Assembly (NCBI RefSeq): GCF_000972845.2
Contig: NC_040028.1
Span: 10,672,038 to 10,736,037, forward strand
Source: Larimichthys crocea
Lineage: Eukaryota > Chordata > Actinopteri > Sciaenidae
Reading direction: 5' to 3'
Length of the DNA stretch: 64,000 nt
In this document: piece by piece, positions 13,443 through 33,299 of the stretch
How positions within the stretch are numbered: the first letter of the stretch is position 1
Layout of the letters: every line of letters starts with the position of its first letter
Translations under genes and position numbers: made by a program
Notes under the pieces: model-generated
Told to the model about the DNA's origin: nothing
Databases searched by the model: none
Seen by the model: only the letters and a program-made list of their open reading frames with translations

Positions 13443-16400
13443 TCAATAAACAATTTTCCAGTGTGTGGGCTGTTCATATTCTTTCTCAGTGTCCCCACAG
13501 AAACGATTATATGTAGTTTTGGGCTCGAAACCCAGGATCTCCCTCTCCTCGTGAATCCGGAAAGAGAAGGTGGAGACTGATGTTCCTATGAAAAATCTGA
13601 AAAGAAAAATAAATATACAGTATATAAATAAGAAAATTAAAACATAGCAAAAGGGCACAACAAGGGGACAGAGATGTGCAGTGTAAAGTTAAAAGAGGAT
13701 GTTTTACACAGTGAGAGCAACTATTTTAAAACCAACCCGCCCAGTCAGTTTTTCGGGTAGATTAATCTCACAGTTTTGAAATACAAGAACTGGCATGAAG
13801 TTATTGTTCCTGTACAACAACACATGAACTTCCTCTGTCTCAGGCCACACTGGCCTTGCAACATATTTTTTGGAAGTTGAATTCACAAGTAATTCCATGG
13901 AATAGAACAATGGCCTTTTATCCAGCAGTAAGGTTTCAGTTTGCTTTGCAACCAACTGAATAATGAATACTGAAACTCAGGGTAATGAAAACATAAAACT
14001 TATTTTCAGGTGATTCTAAACTAATGAAGACAAAGAAAAGACAACACAGTTAAGCACTTATAACTAATAACAATAACAACAACATGAGAAAATATGTGAC
14101 TTCTTCTTGTCTGGTATCAACAAGCTAAATTTACCTTGCGTGGGCACATATCCACTGGTCAATGATGGCCACCCCTCCATCTTTAAGGAGCTCCAGGTCA
14201 TCCGTCGGCGGTTCAAACCGCACCATTTCTGGCAACAACTTTTTCAGCTCCTTCAATTCTACAAGATTAAACAGGTTACACACATATATAAAAAAACTAT
14301 ACATTTATTGATATACTACTTACTATTATTATTACTAGTACAAAGTCTTCTAGTAGTACTGTTAATACAATAAACTGCATTCTTTCTAATCAATGCTGTT
14401 TGAAATGACTGTAGACGAGTATATATATATAAAATAGTTACATTTTCAAAACACAATTTCATGAGCTGCAAAATACTGAAGCACTCATGTTAATTAATTA
14501 ATTACCTTCACCATCTGCATCTGTCGCCACAAACACCTTTTCGAGTTTGTGCTTCTTCATCAAGCTGCGCATTTTTTTGACTGCTCCTTTAAGGCTGGGT
14601 ACATCCTCTCTGTGACCCCAGATAAAGTCCTTCCTACGTAAGTGGACCCCCAAATATGGACCACCTTTAGCTGAACCCAGCTTGGCCTGAGAAAGAAATA
14701 AAGAAACAACAGACCATTGCTTGATTATTGCAGAAAATAGGATCGTAAAAGTCTGTAATCAAGGATTGATCCCAAAAAAAAGAATTGCAGACTCACACAT
14801 ACATAAACAGAGGAGATTTAACAGAAATTACTCTGTAGGTGAATATTCTGCTGCTGCTAAGATAAAATATTAATTTCATTATTAGATAGATACTGTAATA
14901 GATCAGTGTTTCTCAAACGTTTTATATCACGTACCACCACAGAAAATATCTGTCTCTTCAAGCACCAATACTTTAATGGATGTTAAAATTCACAGCGTAG
15001 TCTGACCCAGTTCAATATTAGGAAGATTATTTATTGTTGAGAGATGTGGAGAAGTAGAAAAGTGGTTCTCCTGGTGCGTACTATTCTTCCTAATATTTTC
15101 TGTTTGAGCCATCACTGCACATTTTTTACTTCCACATACTATCTCTCGTCACATTTTAGTTCATAACTAATCATGGATGAATGCACACACTATGTGAATG
15201 AACGTGACGACATTTTTAGGCTGATATTGAAACAAAATATCTTAGTTTCATTATTTCATTCAAACTGTTGTAGATAGTTTATGTTAAATTAGTTCATTTA
15301 AAAAAAACATATTTCAGGGATTCCTCCCAGTACCACTACAGGAAAGTCGCAGACCACCTGAGAACCAGTGTACTAGATAACCTATGGCTGAGCAAAGAAC
15401 CACCTTTTATGGATTTATGCACAATATTTGTATCAGTTTTCTAAACCACAATGGAATCTGACAGCTCTTAAATGTTGCAGACTTAATTCCACCTGTACAA
15501 TCACATAATCATACCACAACCAGATACACTGACTTACTTTCATGCGAGTCCAGTCCTCATTGTAAACGGTATGGTCTCTGTTATCTGTAGAATTCAGATA
15601 CTTTGCTCTGAAGTCATCTCCTATAAGTCGTAGGTGCTTGGCGAAAACCATACTGCGGCGGGTCTGCACAGAACACAGATAATTGACTCCCACGTCATGT
15701 CACGGACAAGAGAGTGCGCGATAAACACGCAGCATAAAGATACCACAAAAAAAAAAAACAATGTTGTTTTCAGTTAGAATAGACGCAGATTGAATAGCAT
15801 AATCAATACAGCAAAAAAAATGTAATACTTGACACCTTTAAAAAAAGAAAATCTCGACTTACATCCCAGTAATCCTTGCCAGCATAGTGATCATGGAGGA
15901 GTGTTTCTGCTCGGTCAAGCATAATTGATCTGCAAAAATAGCACGACAAGAACAAGATCTAAGAGAATGAACTAAAAGTAATACCATGTTTGAATAACAA
16001 TGACATCAGATCATCTCTCAGCTATTTACAAATATAGACTAGGATTTATGCATAATATTTTGGCTGTTTTAACTACAGACTTACACTTGCTAAGAATCTA
16101 AAAAAACACGGACCCCTATTTGAGAATAACTGGTCTAACGTAATTAGTAACGTTTAATAGCTCCATATTACATTCAACTTCAGAAGCTGTCTTGAAATAG
16201 TACCGCTGGGTTGAACTGCCGAAAACCAATTGTTAATTTATGTAAAATTATTTCTGTTCCTTCTCAAATGCTGTAACTCACGTCACTGTGATGTTTTTCT
16301 GAAGAACTGGGGCCATGATGGAGGCATGGCCTTGGGCCGATATACATGTGACATTTCGAGCTCTCGTCTCGTCGTAGCCCCAAAACCAGCCCCTTGGAAA

Positions 16401-19400
16401 CAAACACACACCAGATAAATGAGACAGTTGATGATGAATGGAGAGACAAGAGATGTGCATGCAGGGAGCTCAGGATGATATCGTTGATGCAGAAATACTG
16501 AGAATGCGATCCATCAGTGTCTGAAAGAGAGCTACTGAGTTATTCTACTATAATTACAATTCATTTTCTTTGGCACTTAAGCTTAAAGAATGTTTCTGAT
16601 GTAGGAACAATAAATAAAAGCTATAACAGTGATTAGTTTAGAAAAGATTGTAGTGAAGAGTAAATACTACAACCTCTTTTCCAAAAAAGTTGGCATGCTG
16701 TGATGATGTGCAAAACACTGAAACCCCATATTTAATTGAAAAAACTCACATAGACAAGTTGTCTACTGTTGAAACTGAGAAGTCTGATTATACACCAAAT
16801 TTGATACCAGCAACACAATCAAAAAAGTTGGACTGTGTTAAGTGGCAACAGGTTAGTAAGATTTCACCGCTCTGTGAAAGATGATGCAAAGAGATGATGT
16901 TTCTCAATATAAAATTGCAAAAACATCTGGGGATTACTTTGTCTGCAGTATATAATATCACAGAATCAAAGAATCAGAGAGTCAAAAGAAATCTCTTTAG
17001 ACAAGGGACAAGGAAGTTTGAAACTTATGAATGCCGGCTCTTCCAGAAATCAAAAGGGACTGCGTGGGTTTTTACCAGAGCATAGTCCAAAAGCCAGCAT
17101 CCATGATGGTATGAGGAACAGAACATTTGTGAAAGTATGTGCTGTACAAGATGTCCTTGTATTTTTTTGGCAAGACAATGCAAAACCTCATTCTGCACAT
17201 ATTCCAACATGCAGGGCCATCAAAGATCACGGCCATCTGTAGTAAAAGAGTCCTGACTCTAATTCAATCTTGTCACTTATTCAAATGTTAGGCGTATTAT
17301 GAAAGGACAAAGGTTAAAGCAGCTGAATTCCTACATCAAGCAAGAATGGGAAAACATTCCACTTTCCACAAGATTCACAGCAATTGTTCAGAAACAAGAA
17401 CACCAACACTGTGTTCTTTTTTACCTGTAGTAGCCTTGTTTATCTTTGGAGTACATCAACTTCTCAATGCACGGCCGCTCATCAACTTTTTCCTCCCATT
17501 TCCCATCAGTCCATCCTTCAGCATAGTTTTGCAGTACCAGGACCTGGTCTATGAATGGGCCTCCATTCTCTAGACCCAAGGAAGCAACAAAACATACTAA
17601 CTAGATGTTTGGCTTCAACACATTTAAACTGAGCTACAGAGCAGTGGAAACATAAGTATTTGTTAGAACATAAGAAGTACTTCCAGAAAATGTAACTCTA
17701 GTCTAAAAGCTTACCAGCAATGAATTCCTCATACTCAATGACAGGCACGTTGGCCTGCAGGCTAGTGAGGCTGAAGAACTCTCCCCATGGGATGCGGATC
17801 TGGTGGATGTTGGGGCTCTGCCAGTGGTAGAGGCGACCCCATGGGGGAAGCACCAATACCCAGTCATCCCCGTCCTTCCTCAAAGTCTTCACCAGGGAGG
17901 CCATGCGGATGTAGACATCTCTCCGCAGATTAAAACCCTCTGGGGGATTCACGTCATACAAAAGATACCTGGTGTGAAAAAAGTGGACATGAGATCTTAG
18001 AGGGAAAAAGCAGTAGCAAGTGCATTGGTCAGTGAACATAACAGTGAAGGCTAGCTGTATTTTAAACCTAACACAGTATTGTAGCCGCCAATGGTCCCAT
18101 TTAAAATGTCAAGTATCATCCTGAATACAAAAGCACGCCTATATCGTTATATTTACTCAAGTTACCCTACAGGTAGCCACAATTTAATACTTCTTGACAT
18201 TTTTTTTGTTCATCTTACGGTGTGAGTGCTGTACATATGTGTGGCTTAAGAAAGCCTTTAACTATCCAGGCAGTTCACATCCTGTGCCAACATTAAAGAG
18301 GTGTTTTGTTGTTGAAACTGGATGGAGGATCATCACAAAAATGATTAGTATCCATGACAGGATGATACAGAGTGATAGCTCGTGTGGTCTCATTTGCTGC
18401 TTTTCTTTTTCATTTAGTCATAATGAAGTTGCCCCATACATAGCAAACATAACACTGGTCGTTGATAATAATATAAAAAAAAGTTTAAGACATTGAGATC
18501 ACGATCATACTCAGGTAAAACTACCAATAAGTAAGCAGACATAGATAGCTAGATAGATGCTGGTTAATGAGCCCATATGTACGCCGAAAGCCACTACAAC
18601 ACACAATAGTGTTCTGCAACTTATATTAGGAGTAGGTGTTAAACGTGTGTGTGGTTTTAATACGCGATAAATCATGAAACTGACCACTTTTTTTTAATGG
18701 AGTCTGGTACAGCCTTGTCAAAACATTGCAGGTGTTTCGGTAAAACGAGCGACCCCGTCAACTAGAGACAGCTGTTTGTTGTTGCCGTAGTTACGACAGC
18801 CGTTGAAGACACATAGCTGTCCCAGTGAACGGCGTTATGTATGTTTGTATGTTTGTATGTATGTATGTATGTATGTTTGTATGTATGTATGTATGTATGT
18901 ATGTATGTTTGTATGTTTGTATATGTTTTGGTGTCTTGTTTGACAGCTACGTATCCTCGCCCTCTTGTTTTGGTGTCTTGTTTGACAGCTACGTATCCTC
19001 GCCCTCTTGTCGTAACTACGACAACCACAGACGCATTCCGGCTGAGGGTCGCCAGTTAACACGGTTGCTCGTTGAACCGAAACACGTTTCGCCACAACAC
19101 ATGCGGTCACGTATATATTTAAAACAAAATAAACTCTACAGTTTAACAAAAAACGAACAACTGTAATGTAACTCCTCTCTTGCGTTAGCATAGAGTGGCT
19201 AGCTAACAGTAACTTAACACGTCCGTGAACTCACCGCAGATCCCGAGCGGCAGCGACGGATACAGTGGCCGTGTGGCGTGCGCTGAACGCGTTGTCGGTG
19301 TTTGCTGCTTCAAACGCTGCAAAAGCGACGAACACAGTCAACCAGAAAGAGGTGAAAGAATGGATTGAAGCAATGAATGCCACTGGTATATGCACTGCTG

Positions 19401-19410
19401 CGTGCGCCAT
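13443..19410 (-). CDS. pofut2: GDP-fucose protein O-fucosyltransferase 2
   Basis: Nine exons on the minus strand: 19410-19235, 17968-17715, 17569-17425, 16392-16282, 15929-15863, 15663-15538, 14686-14506, 14258-14135 and 13596-13443. They total 1,338 bp, giving 445 aa plus TGA, close to the mammalian length. POFUT2 transfers fucose from GDP-fucose to Ser/Thr in folded thrombospondin type 1 repeats in the ER. The N-terminus is hydrophobic ([12 protein letters not shown]), a likely signal peptide. [11 protein letters not shown] around residue 69 carries the family's catalytic Glu. [13 protein letters not shown] is the GDP-fucose-binding segment, and [14 protein letters not shown] near the C-terminus is the conserved donor-site motif. 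N-glycosylation sequons NVT, NIT and NST are present. The start was chosen because it is the first ATG of a CpG-containing first exon and gives the signal peptide. No disrupted exon was seen. Confidence 0.95.
13704..13955 (-). other. Unexplained 83-codon ORF in last pofut2 intron
   Basis: An open frame of 83 codons ending in TAA lies between the last two pofut2 exons on the sense strand. It begins [15 protein letters not shown] and has a fairly balanced composition. I recognise no domain. It could be chance, a repeat fragment or an alternative 3' exon; nothing in the sequence decides. Confidence 0.25.
14904..15370. mobile_element. hAT-like non-autonomous DNA transposon
   Basis: The left end CAGTGTTTCTCAAAC and the right end (read inverted) CACTGGTTCTCAGGT are diverged terminal inverted repeats of hAT/Charlie style. 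The flanking 8-mers TAATAGAT (14896-14903) and TACTAGAT (15371-15378) match at 7 of 8 positions, the target-site duplication length expected for hAT. The 467-bp body has no transposase frame. It sits in the pofut2 intron between the exons at 14506-14686 and 15538-15663. Confidence 0.75.
16668..17396 (+). mobile_element. Decayed Tc1/mariner-type (IS630 superfamily) transposon fragment
   Basis: The left end CTTTTCCAAAAAAGTTGG resembles the terminus of a fish element I recall. Broken plus-strand frames contain [11 protein letters not shown], a DDE transposase segment around the second catalytic Asp, and further on IKQEWE. Stops and frameshifts separate them and the right terminus is missing, so the element is inactive. 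It fills most of the intron between pofut2 exons 3 and 4 and ends about 30 bp from the exon 3 splice donor. Confidence 0.75.
18783..19026. repeat. Inverted-repeat-bounded microsatellite and 42-bp duplication
   Basis: GTAGTTACGACA at 18787 and its exact reverse complement TGTCGTAACTAC at 19007 bound a 220-bp block; extending outward gives 16 of 17 matches. Inside are a (GTAT/GTTT)n tetranucleotide array (about 18836-18923) and two perfect copies of a 42-bp unit starting TGTTTTGGTGTC (18924-18965 and 18966-19007). It lies in pofut2 intron 1. Confidence 0.8.
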
Positions 19411-19427
19411 GTTTCCTCAGAGCCACG

Positions 19428-19441
19428 CACTTCCGGAAGGG
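19428..19441. promoter_or_regulatory. ETS-type palindrome in the pofut2 promoter region
   Basis: CTTCCGGAAG, a perfect 10-bp palindrome at 19430-19439, lies 20 bp upstream of the pofut2 start codon in a TATA-less, CpG-containing stretch. ETS/GABP sites of this form are typical of housekeeping promoters. Function is inferred. Confidence 0.5.
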
Positions 19442-19863
19442 TAAAAAGCGTCTCGGCAGTTGCCAGGCAACCAGTAGTGACACGCAGCCAGCGCTAATTA
19501 CCCGAAGTGTTAAAAGTATTTTTTTTTTTTTATATAGATAATTTCTTTAAGATTAGTAGTCAGTTTAAATAAATGTGGAATCTGAAATTAATTAAATAAA
19601 ATGTTATACTTTATCCTTTTTAGTTAAAGAAACATGAACAACAACTCAGCCAGATTGTCACTTCAGTATATTGGCCCATGAAAAATGACCTAGTGGTTAT
19701 CAGGTGGCAGTCTGTAAAGCTACAGAGACATTTTTGCTAGACAATATCAGGCAAGATCCACACCCCGTATGTTAGTACAGTACCGTAGGCATGAAATATT
19801 CCACACATCTTGATAACAGAGATTGACGTCATAAAATGACTTTGCAAAATTATTCAGTAGTCC

Positions 19864-20120
19864 ATTCACCCATTATCTGTAACCACTCATCCACATCAGG
19901 GTCAAGGAGGGCTGGAGCCTATACCCAGGGGCGCTGCCAGGAATATTGGGCTCCATGACAAAAAAATCAAATTGGGCCCCCTGTCAGTCGTGGGCCCTTG
20001 GAACTTTTCCCCGCTATACGGCGCTCCTGCCTATACCAGCTGCCTTTTGGGCAAGAGGCAGGGTACACCTTGGACAAGCTGCCAGCTCAATACAGGGCTA
20101 TTCATACCTATGGGCAATTA
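19864..20120. repeat. Teleost repeat with a second repeat nested inside
   Basis: The outer part (CCATTCACCCATTATCTGTA ... GGCTGGAGCCTATACC ... AGGGTACACCTTGGACAAG ... CACATACCTATGGGC-like) is the same family as 5100-5335. It is interrupted at about 19930-20034 by a GGGCGCTGCCAGGAAT...GGGCCCTTGGAA unit. CCTATACC occurs at both edges of the insert, as a target-site duplication would. Confidence 0.6.
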
Positions 20121-20398
20121 AGATGGTTTACATGGTACAAGGTCATCTGACCAAAACTAAATTGCATGTCAGAACCAATGATAGCATCTATCTGGAAATC
20201 AGTTCTTTTTCACTCAGTAGAGGCATTTTAAAAAGTTGGATTTGACTAGACCCTAGTGGCTGAGTTATAGAACTACAGAAATTCCAACAAAGTTTGGTTA
20301 AACAATGACTCAGCACTAACGTAGAAAAACACAAGGATTTACTATTTAAGTCAAAAAGAATATAGGCAATCAGTCGATATGCTTGATGGTTGAAAAGA

Positions 20399-20404
20399 TT
20401 TATT
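20399..20404 (-). terminator. Polyadenylation signal of the tuba4a-like gene
   Basis: AATAAA on the minus strand, 198 bp downstream of the TAG stop at 20602, giving a short 3' UTR typical of tubulin genes. Confidence 0.75.
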
Positions 20405-20601
20405 GAGAACAACACAGGTTTCAAACTTCTGGTTACTTATGTCCCATCAAAAACAATAATTTTGTTGCACAACAAAGAAATAACCTTTGGCTTTAGGCAG
20501 GTAGGTAGTTCTTAATTAAAAAAAAAGGTTAAATTAAAAAACCAAAACAAATATTTCTCAATTTGGAACCAACATAGATAGCAGACGACAGCTACTCCTG
20601 T

Positions 20602-26569
<5,968 letters not shown>

Positions 26570-26572
<3 letters not shown>

Positions 26573-26783
26573 TGTAGCTTCTTAGTGGATAGTCCTTTGA
26601 AAGAAAATGTGTTGTGTAGTGTCAGCCTTTTTTTTCTGTAGCTTCTCACAGCAGCCTTCAATGTGGTCCGAGTGAGTGAGTAATGCCAGGTGGGCGAGGA
26701 GCTGTCGCGCTATATTCAACTGCAAACCACTCCCACCTGTGTGACGTGAACGCGCACGGTGAGCGCGCTGGCCACTTTATATA
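26570..26783 (-). promoter_or_regulatory. TATA promoter and 5' UTR of the tuba4a-like gene
   Basis: On the minus strand TATATAAAG (26783-26775) sits in a CpG-containing stretch with a CACGTCAC element downstream. Transcription starting about 30 bp on, near 26745, would give a 5' UTR of about 170 bp ending at the ATG at 26572-26570. Confidence 0.6.
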
Positions 26784-26799
26784 TTGCAACATGATTAGT

Positions 26800-29700
26800 C
26801 ATTTCAAAACACTAAGGCCATGACACCCAATGCTGTTATTATTATTATCACATATATGCTACTATAAAGGATACTCTGGTCAAAGAAACATGCACACCTC
26901 AATCTAAGATAAAGGTACTCTATTGTTTTAAGTTGTTTGTTTTTTAGTTTTTAGCTCAAAACCCTATTTCTATATTTTTGAATTCCACAATCAGTGGTTT
27001 TTGGGAGGGGGGGTAAGTAGAGCTTGAATTAGGATACTAATTACAGGCAGTGGTGATGCAGTGGTCAGGGGCGTATCCAGGGTGTGGCCTCATGGATATA
27101 TGAAGATAGAAATTCTAATGAAAGCTCCTCAGAGCATGAAGCCAAAAACTTTGATTTCCAGGCAGTGTGGGGCTCACAGAGCAAGCACACTAGAGCAAGA
27201 CCGAGCCACTAACTTCCATTTTAGCTCTCAGCTGATGATTGTGGATAAAATAATTGAATCATCAGCTCTGAATGGATCAAATTCTGATTTGTCATTTTGT
27301 GGGGATTGTAATGTTCCAAAAAAATACATGCACTGTTTTACAGCTGCTTCTTTCACAATGTAAACTTATGGGAAAAAGTCTTTTGGGGCCCCCAGTGAAT
27401 CATGCAACACTTTTTGCTGTCATTACTGTTATGGAATTTTCTATCCTTAGGTTATACAGGGTCACGTGTGGGCCTTGAGGTCCTCTGCAGTATTAGTTGT
27501 TTGGCTTTGGTTGGGAACAGTAGGTGCCAGTCTGTCTCAACACTGTAGTAGCAAGGGCCGAAGAAACCTATTGCTGTCTTCCTAGACATAATAGAAAGCT
27601 TGCTGTTGACGTTCCAATCTGCGTAAACAGACATCTGTGTCTTCAGAGTTTGGCAGAATGTGAGACTTCTGGTGTACTTTGAGAGTGTCTCTAATTCTCC
27701 TTGGCCAAGCGTCAATAAATATTACAGCATAAGACATCAGAGGCTCCTGAACACTTCCTTCTCTCCCAACCTCACCATTGACCTTTGACTTCAGCAATTT
27801 CTCCACAACAATTACATGGTTTGGTCACAATGCCACATTGGATTCAAAGCTTTGGCACTCTTCCTGGACTCTTGGGTGGCAGCTAGTAGCTTTTGTGACA
27901 TTTGTAGCACACATTCTGTCAGAGATTTGTATTGTAGATCTGATGTTTTGCACAGTTTTGTTCCCCCACTTCGTCCATGCCAGTTAAAAAAAAGTCTGGT
28001 TTCATAGACAGTATAAAAATGTGTAACCCAAAGGTTTCTGAAGACCCATATGTGAGGCTCAGAATGTGGTGGTTTTGGCCACTGCCTTCTTGGCATTCAG
28101 CCTCAGTACAGTTGTCATGAATGAGGAAATTAGCTATAGAGACCAAAACCATTTTTTGTACCAAGCTGTAAACATGTTTATTTCTACTTTTAACATGGGA
28201 GCTTAAGGAGATTGACTTGTTCTGTAGCGAGCCTCAAGTGGCCGTTCAGGGAACTACAGTTTTTGGCACTTCCTCATTGGTTTCACTTCACAGAGGTTGC
28301 TAATTACTTTTTGCATAAAAAAAAAATAACATGCTTTTATGATATGATGCAGTACTATAGTACTATCTCCCTGACAAACTACATTAAAATGCTTTTACAT
28401 GGAGAGAGGCAGTTTAGTATTAAAGAGAATTAAACCAGCTAATGTACAGTGCAAAGAGGCATGTTAAATGTTTGAGACTTGTCTTGCAAGGTTGGAAAAA
28501 CAACCAGCTTTATAAGCCAATGATAATATGATAATTATCATAATATAATAATAATAATAACATTAGAATTTCCAGACACACTAACCTGCACTGCTCAAAA
28601 AGTTTTACGGTATCCTAATCTAGGATACTCCAGCTCCTAATCAAACACAAAATCTAATTTCTATCTATTTTTACATCTTATTTATTCATTTAAGTAATGA
28701 AACCCATTTGTACAGTAGTAAATCTCTATGCTGTCTTTTTTACCAGTATATGCACCCATTTTACATGACCTAATTACATTTTTACTGCATTGCTGGAATT
28801 TCAACACCATTTCTGGTGCTCAGGATATCCAATCCAAATAACATACCGATCTGCAATTGTCAATAACTCTCTTTGCAAGAGCCATCTTCAAGTATGACTG
28901 CAGTCAGTTATGGTGTGAGTGGGAGGGACATCCTGCAAACCAATCCGTAACACAAACCCAGACTGCCTTTTTACTGGACATGCTGTCAGTGTATCCATTT
29001 GAAAGCTAGAGGTCGTAGTTGCTTCACCATGAGTCATCGAATGAGCAACAGTGTGACAGACAGTCATGTGACATCCTGCAGCACAAAGAGCAGATCCTGC
29101 AAAGAGCCTTTGTCACCCTTTCAATCTGGTTTCTGTGTAAATAAGGATTGTAAGCGTCTCATTTGTAATGTCATAGACAAGTTTTTACAACATATCTAAC
29201 TTTCACGTCCTCACGGTAGTGCAGATTATCCATTCATCTCTTCTAATCTTTTTTTTTCTTTTTCTTTTTGCCAGCACTAGCATTATTATGACTTAATTGC
29301 GGGGCGTCGGGAACTTGTACTTTCAAACAATGAAAGTGGGACATAGCTTTATGACTCAGGCAACACCTACAGGAGAACAGTAAGGTGTGTGCTGTCCCAG
29401 TAATGTTTAATGATACTTTATCTCAAATGAATCAGAATTTTCTAGCTATACATTTTGCTATATTTTGTTTTGTATAGTAAACTAATGCATAATTGCATAA
29501 TTAAATTATAAACATTCCTTTCATCTCTTAACAGAACTCACTGCAGGTTGTGAAATCAAAACCTTTTAATTTGACAGAACACTGTATACAAATTACCATA
29601 GTGCTTTGTGAGCATTGTATGAAAGGGATTGACATCAATTTGTTACTGATGAGTCTCACAGCCTCAGGAGAGAAACTGACCCTAAAATGAATAGTGGTGC

Positions 29701-31065
29701 AGTTGACACTGTGGTATCACCCTTCATATCCAGCCTCCTGTGTGCCATAAAAGTGTTACGAATTAAAAAATCAGTGACACAGTTTGTCTTAGTGCTAAGT
29801 TAGTCTAATGTTCACCACTTTTTTGGTGAAAATATGAAAGCGCTCAGAAATAAAGATAGTGATAGCACGGAGGAAGAGCACATGACATGAACATGAATGA
29901 GGAAGCTGTTTGAACTCATATTAAAGTGGATGCCTGCTAGTCTTGAAAGCGGTTTGACTTGTTTTGGAGGAGCTGAGCATTCTGCCTTCAAGCCATTTAG
30001 GTTAGTCCTGCCAAATGAAACAGGCGACTACCCAACTGAAACTCGTGTTAAGCAGAATTGTCATACAAATTGTTCTCTTTGCTTAAAAATCTGAATGAAA
30101 TGACAAAGACACAGCATTTGTTTTTTGCATTTTTTGCATTTTTTGCCTTATTTATGAACTGTCTTTATGGTTCATTTTTATGTTGCATGTTATAAAACCA
30201 GTTGTTTATTCTATTAAGTCAGCTGACGCCTTTTGAGGCGTTCACATGTATTCAGTTTCTTTACTCTCCCTCGGGGTTAAGAAGGAGGAGCAGGTCTCAT
30301 ATATATTGTATTGCTTTAGAAAGACTGACAGTTCATTTAAACTGTGGAAAATAGTGTGGGAAAGCGGTATGCATTACAAAAAAATGAGTTTCATTTTGAT
30401 AAAACTGTATATTTTAGTTTGTTAAAGGTACCACTGGGAGAACAGATATACATTTGGAGATTCTGTCACACCATAAAAATACATTTTAGCAAAAGTATCC
30501 ACATGAATCTTTACGGAAAGAACAATAAATCCAGTGAGCCTTCCTTCCTTCCTTCCTTATTAGAAATATGCAGGCAAATAGTCAATGGATTCAGTCAAAT
30601 TCATATATTTAACCATGAAATTATCTGGTGTCCAGATATTAATATGGAAAATCATAATAACAATGTCAGTATTATAAAAATGCAAACTGCAATGCTCAAA
30701 TTCAGAATCTTCTAAATTATCAGATAAATAGGGCACGTAGTTCTTTAAAACACTCAAGTAGTTGTATTCTTTCTCAGACTCAAACTTTTCTTTTTTGAAT
30801 CCTATCATATGCTACACAATAAAGTCATGCATTAAAAACCACCAAGTGAAACAACATTAGGTTACCTTCCCCTCATCTGGGCTTCTGCTTCTGCTTTCTG
30901 AAATATGAGGTGCACATGTACGCCAGTACAAAACACTCACAGACACACACATAATGAATAGGGTGGTGACCTCCTTTTGCATTGTGTGTATGGATGACCT
31001 TATCCTAGTCTCATCAGTAGGTTCTCTGATTACAACTCAGATCAAATCACTGTTCACTTTGAGCT
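26800..31065. other. Intergenic region between divergent tubulin genes
   Basis: About 4.3 kb between the divergent tuba4a-like and second tubulin promoters. No gene is supported. It includes a repeat-like block at 27060-28320, a (TTCC)n run at 30541-30559, and AT-rich frames up to 123 codons (30344-30715) with low-complexity composition that I do not accept as coding. Confidence 0.6.
27450..28320. repeat. Probable interspersed repeat with decayed coding-like segment
   Basis: Phrases at 28140-28300 (GTACCAAGCTGTAAACATGT, TTTAACATGGGAGCT, AGCCTCAAGTGGCCGTTCAG, CAGTTTTTGGCACTTCCTCA) belong to a repeat I recall as frequent in percomorph genomes. The preceding 27450-28160 reads on the minus strand as protein-like fragments in three frames (for example EVGREGSVQEPLMSYAVIFI), broken by stops and shifts. 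I could not identify the family; a decayed retroelement or processed pseudogene are both possible. Confidence 0.5.
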
Positions 31066-31070
31066 GCAGG

Positions 31071-31078
31071 TATAAAAA
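31071..31078 (+). promoter_or_regulatory. TATA box of the second alpha-tubulin gene
   Basis: TATAAAAA about 75 bp upstream of the ATG at 31152, at a spacing that gives a short untranslated leader. Confidence 0.65.
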
Positions 31079-31151
31079 CACAGAGTAACACAGTTGTACT
31101 CAGCACTTCATCTTCTTACCGATACCTGGACATTGGAGAAGAGAGATAACT

Positions 31152-33175
<2,024 letters not shown>

Positions 33176-33289
33176 GTTTCCTAAGGCCTGCATTTAGACC
33201 AAAGTAAGTTGATACTTACTGACAATTGGTATCCCATTATAAAGGGGGCGTTTAGTTTTTGTAGCGAAAAAAACTGTGTCAAATGTATG

Positions 33290-33295
33290 AATAAA
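33290..33295 (+). terminator. Polyadenylation signal, second alpha-tubulin gene
   Basis: AATAAA about 115 bp after the TGA stop at 33175. Confidence 0.75.
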
Positions 33296-33299
33296 CCTA

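Noticed and set aside
18825..19191. ORFs of 113-118 codons on both strands in pofut2 intron 1
   Set aside because: They translate the tetranucleotide array and the 42-bp duplication; low complexity.
30344..30715. 123-codon ORF in the intergenic region
   Set aside because: AT-rich composition full of Asn, Ile and Lys, runs through a (TTCC)n repeat, no motif.
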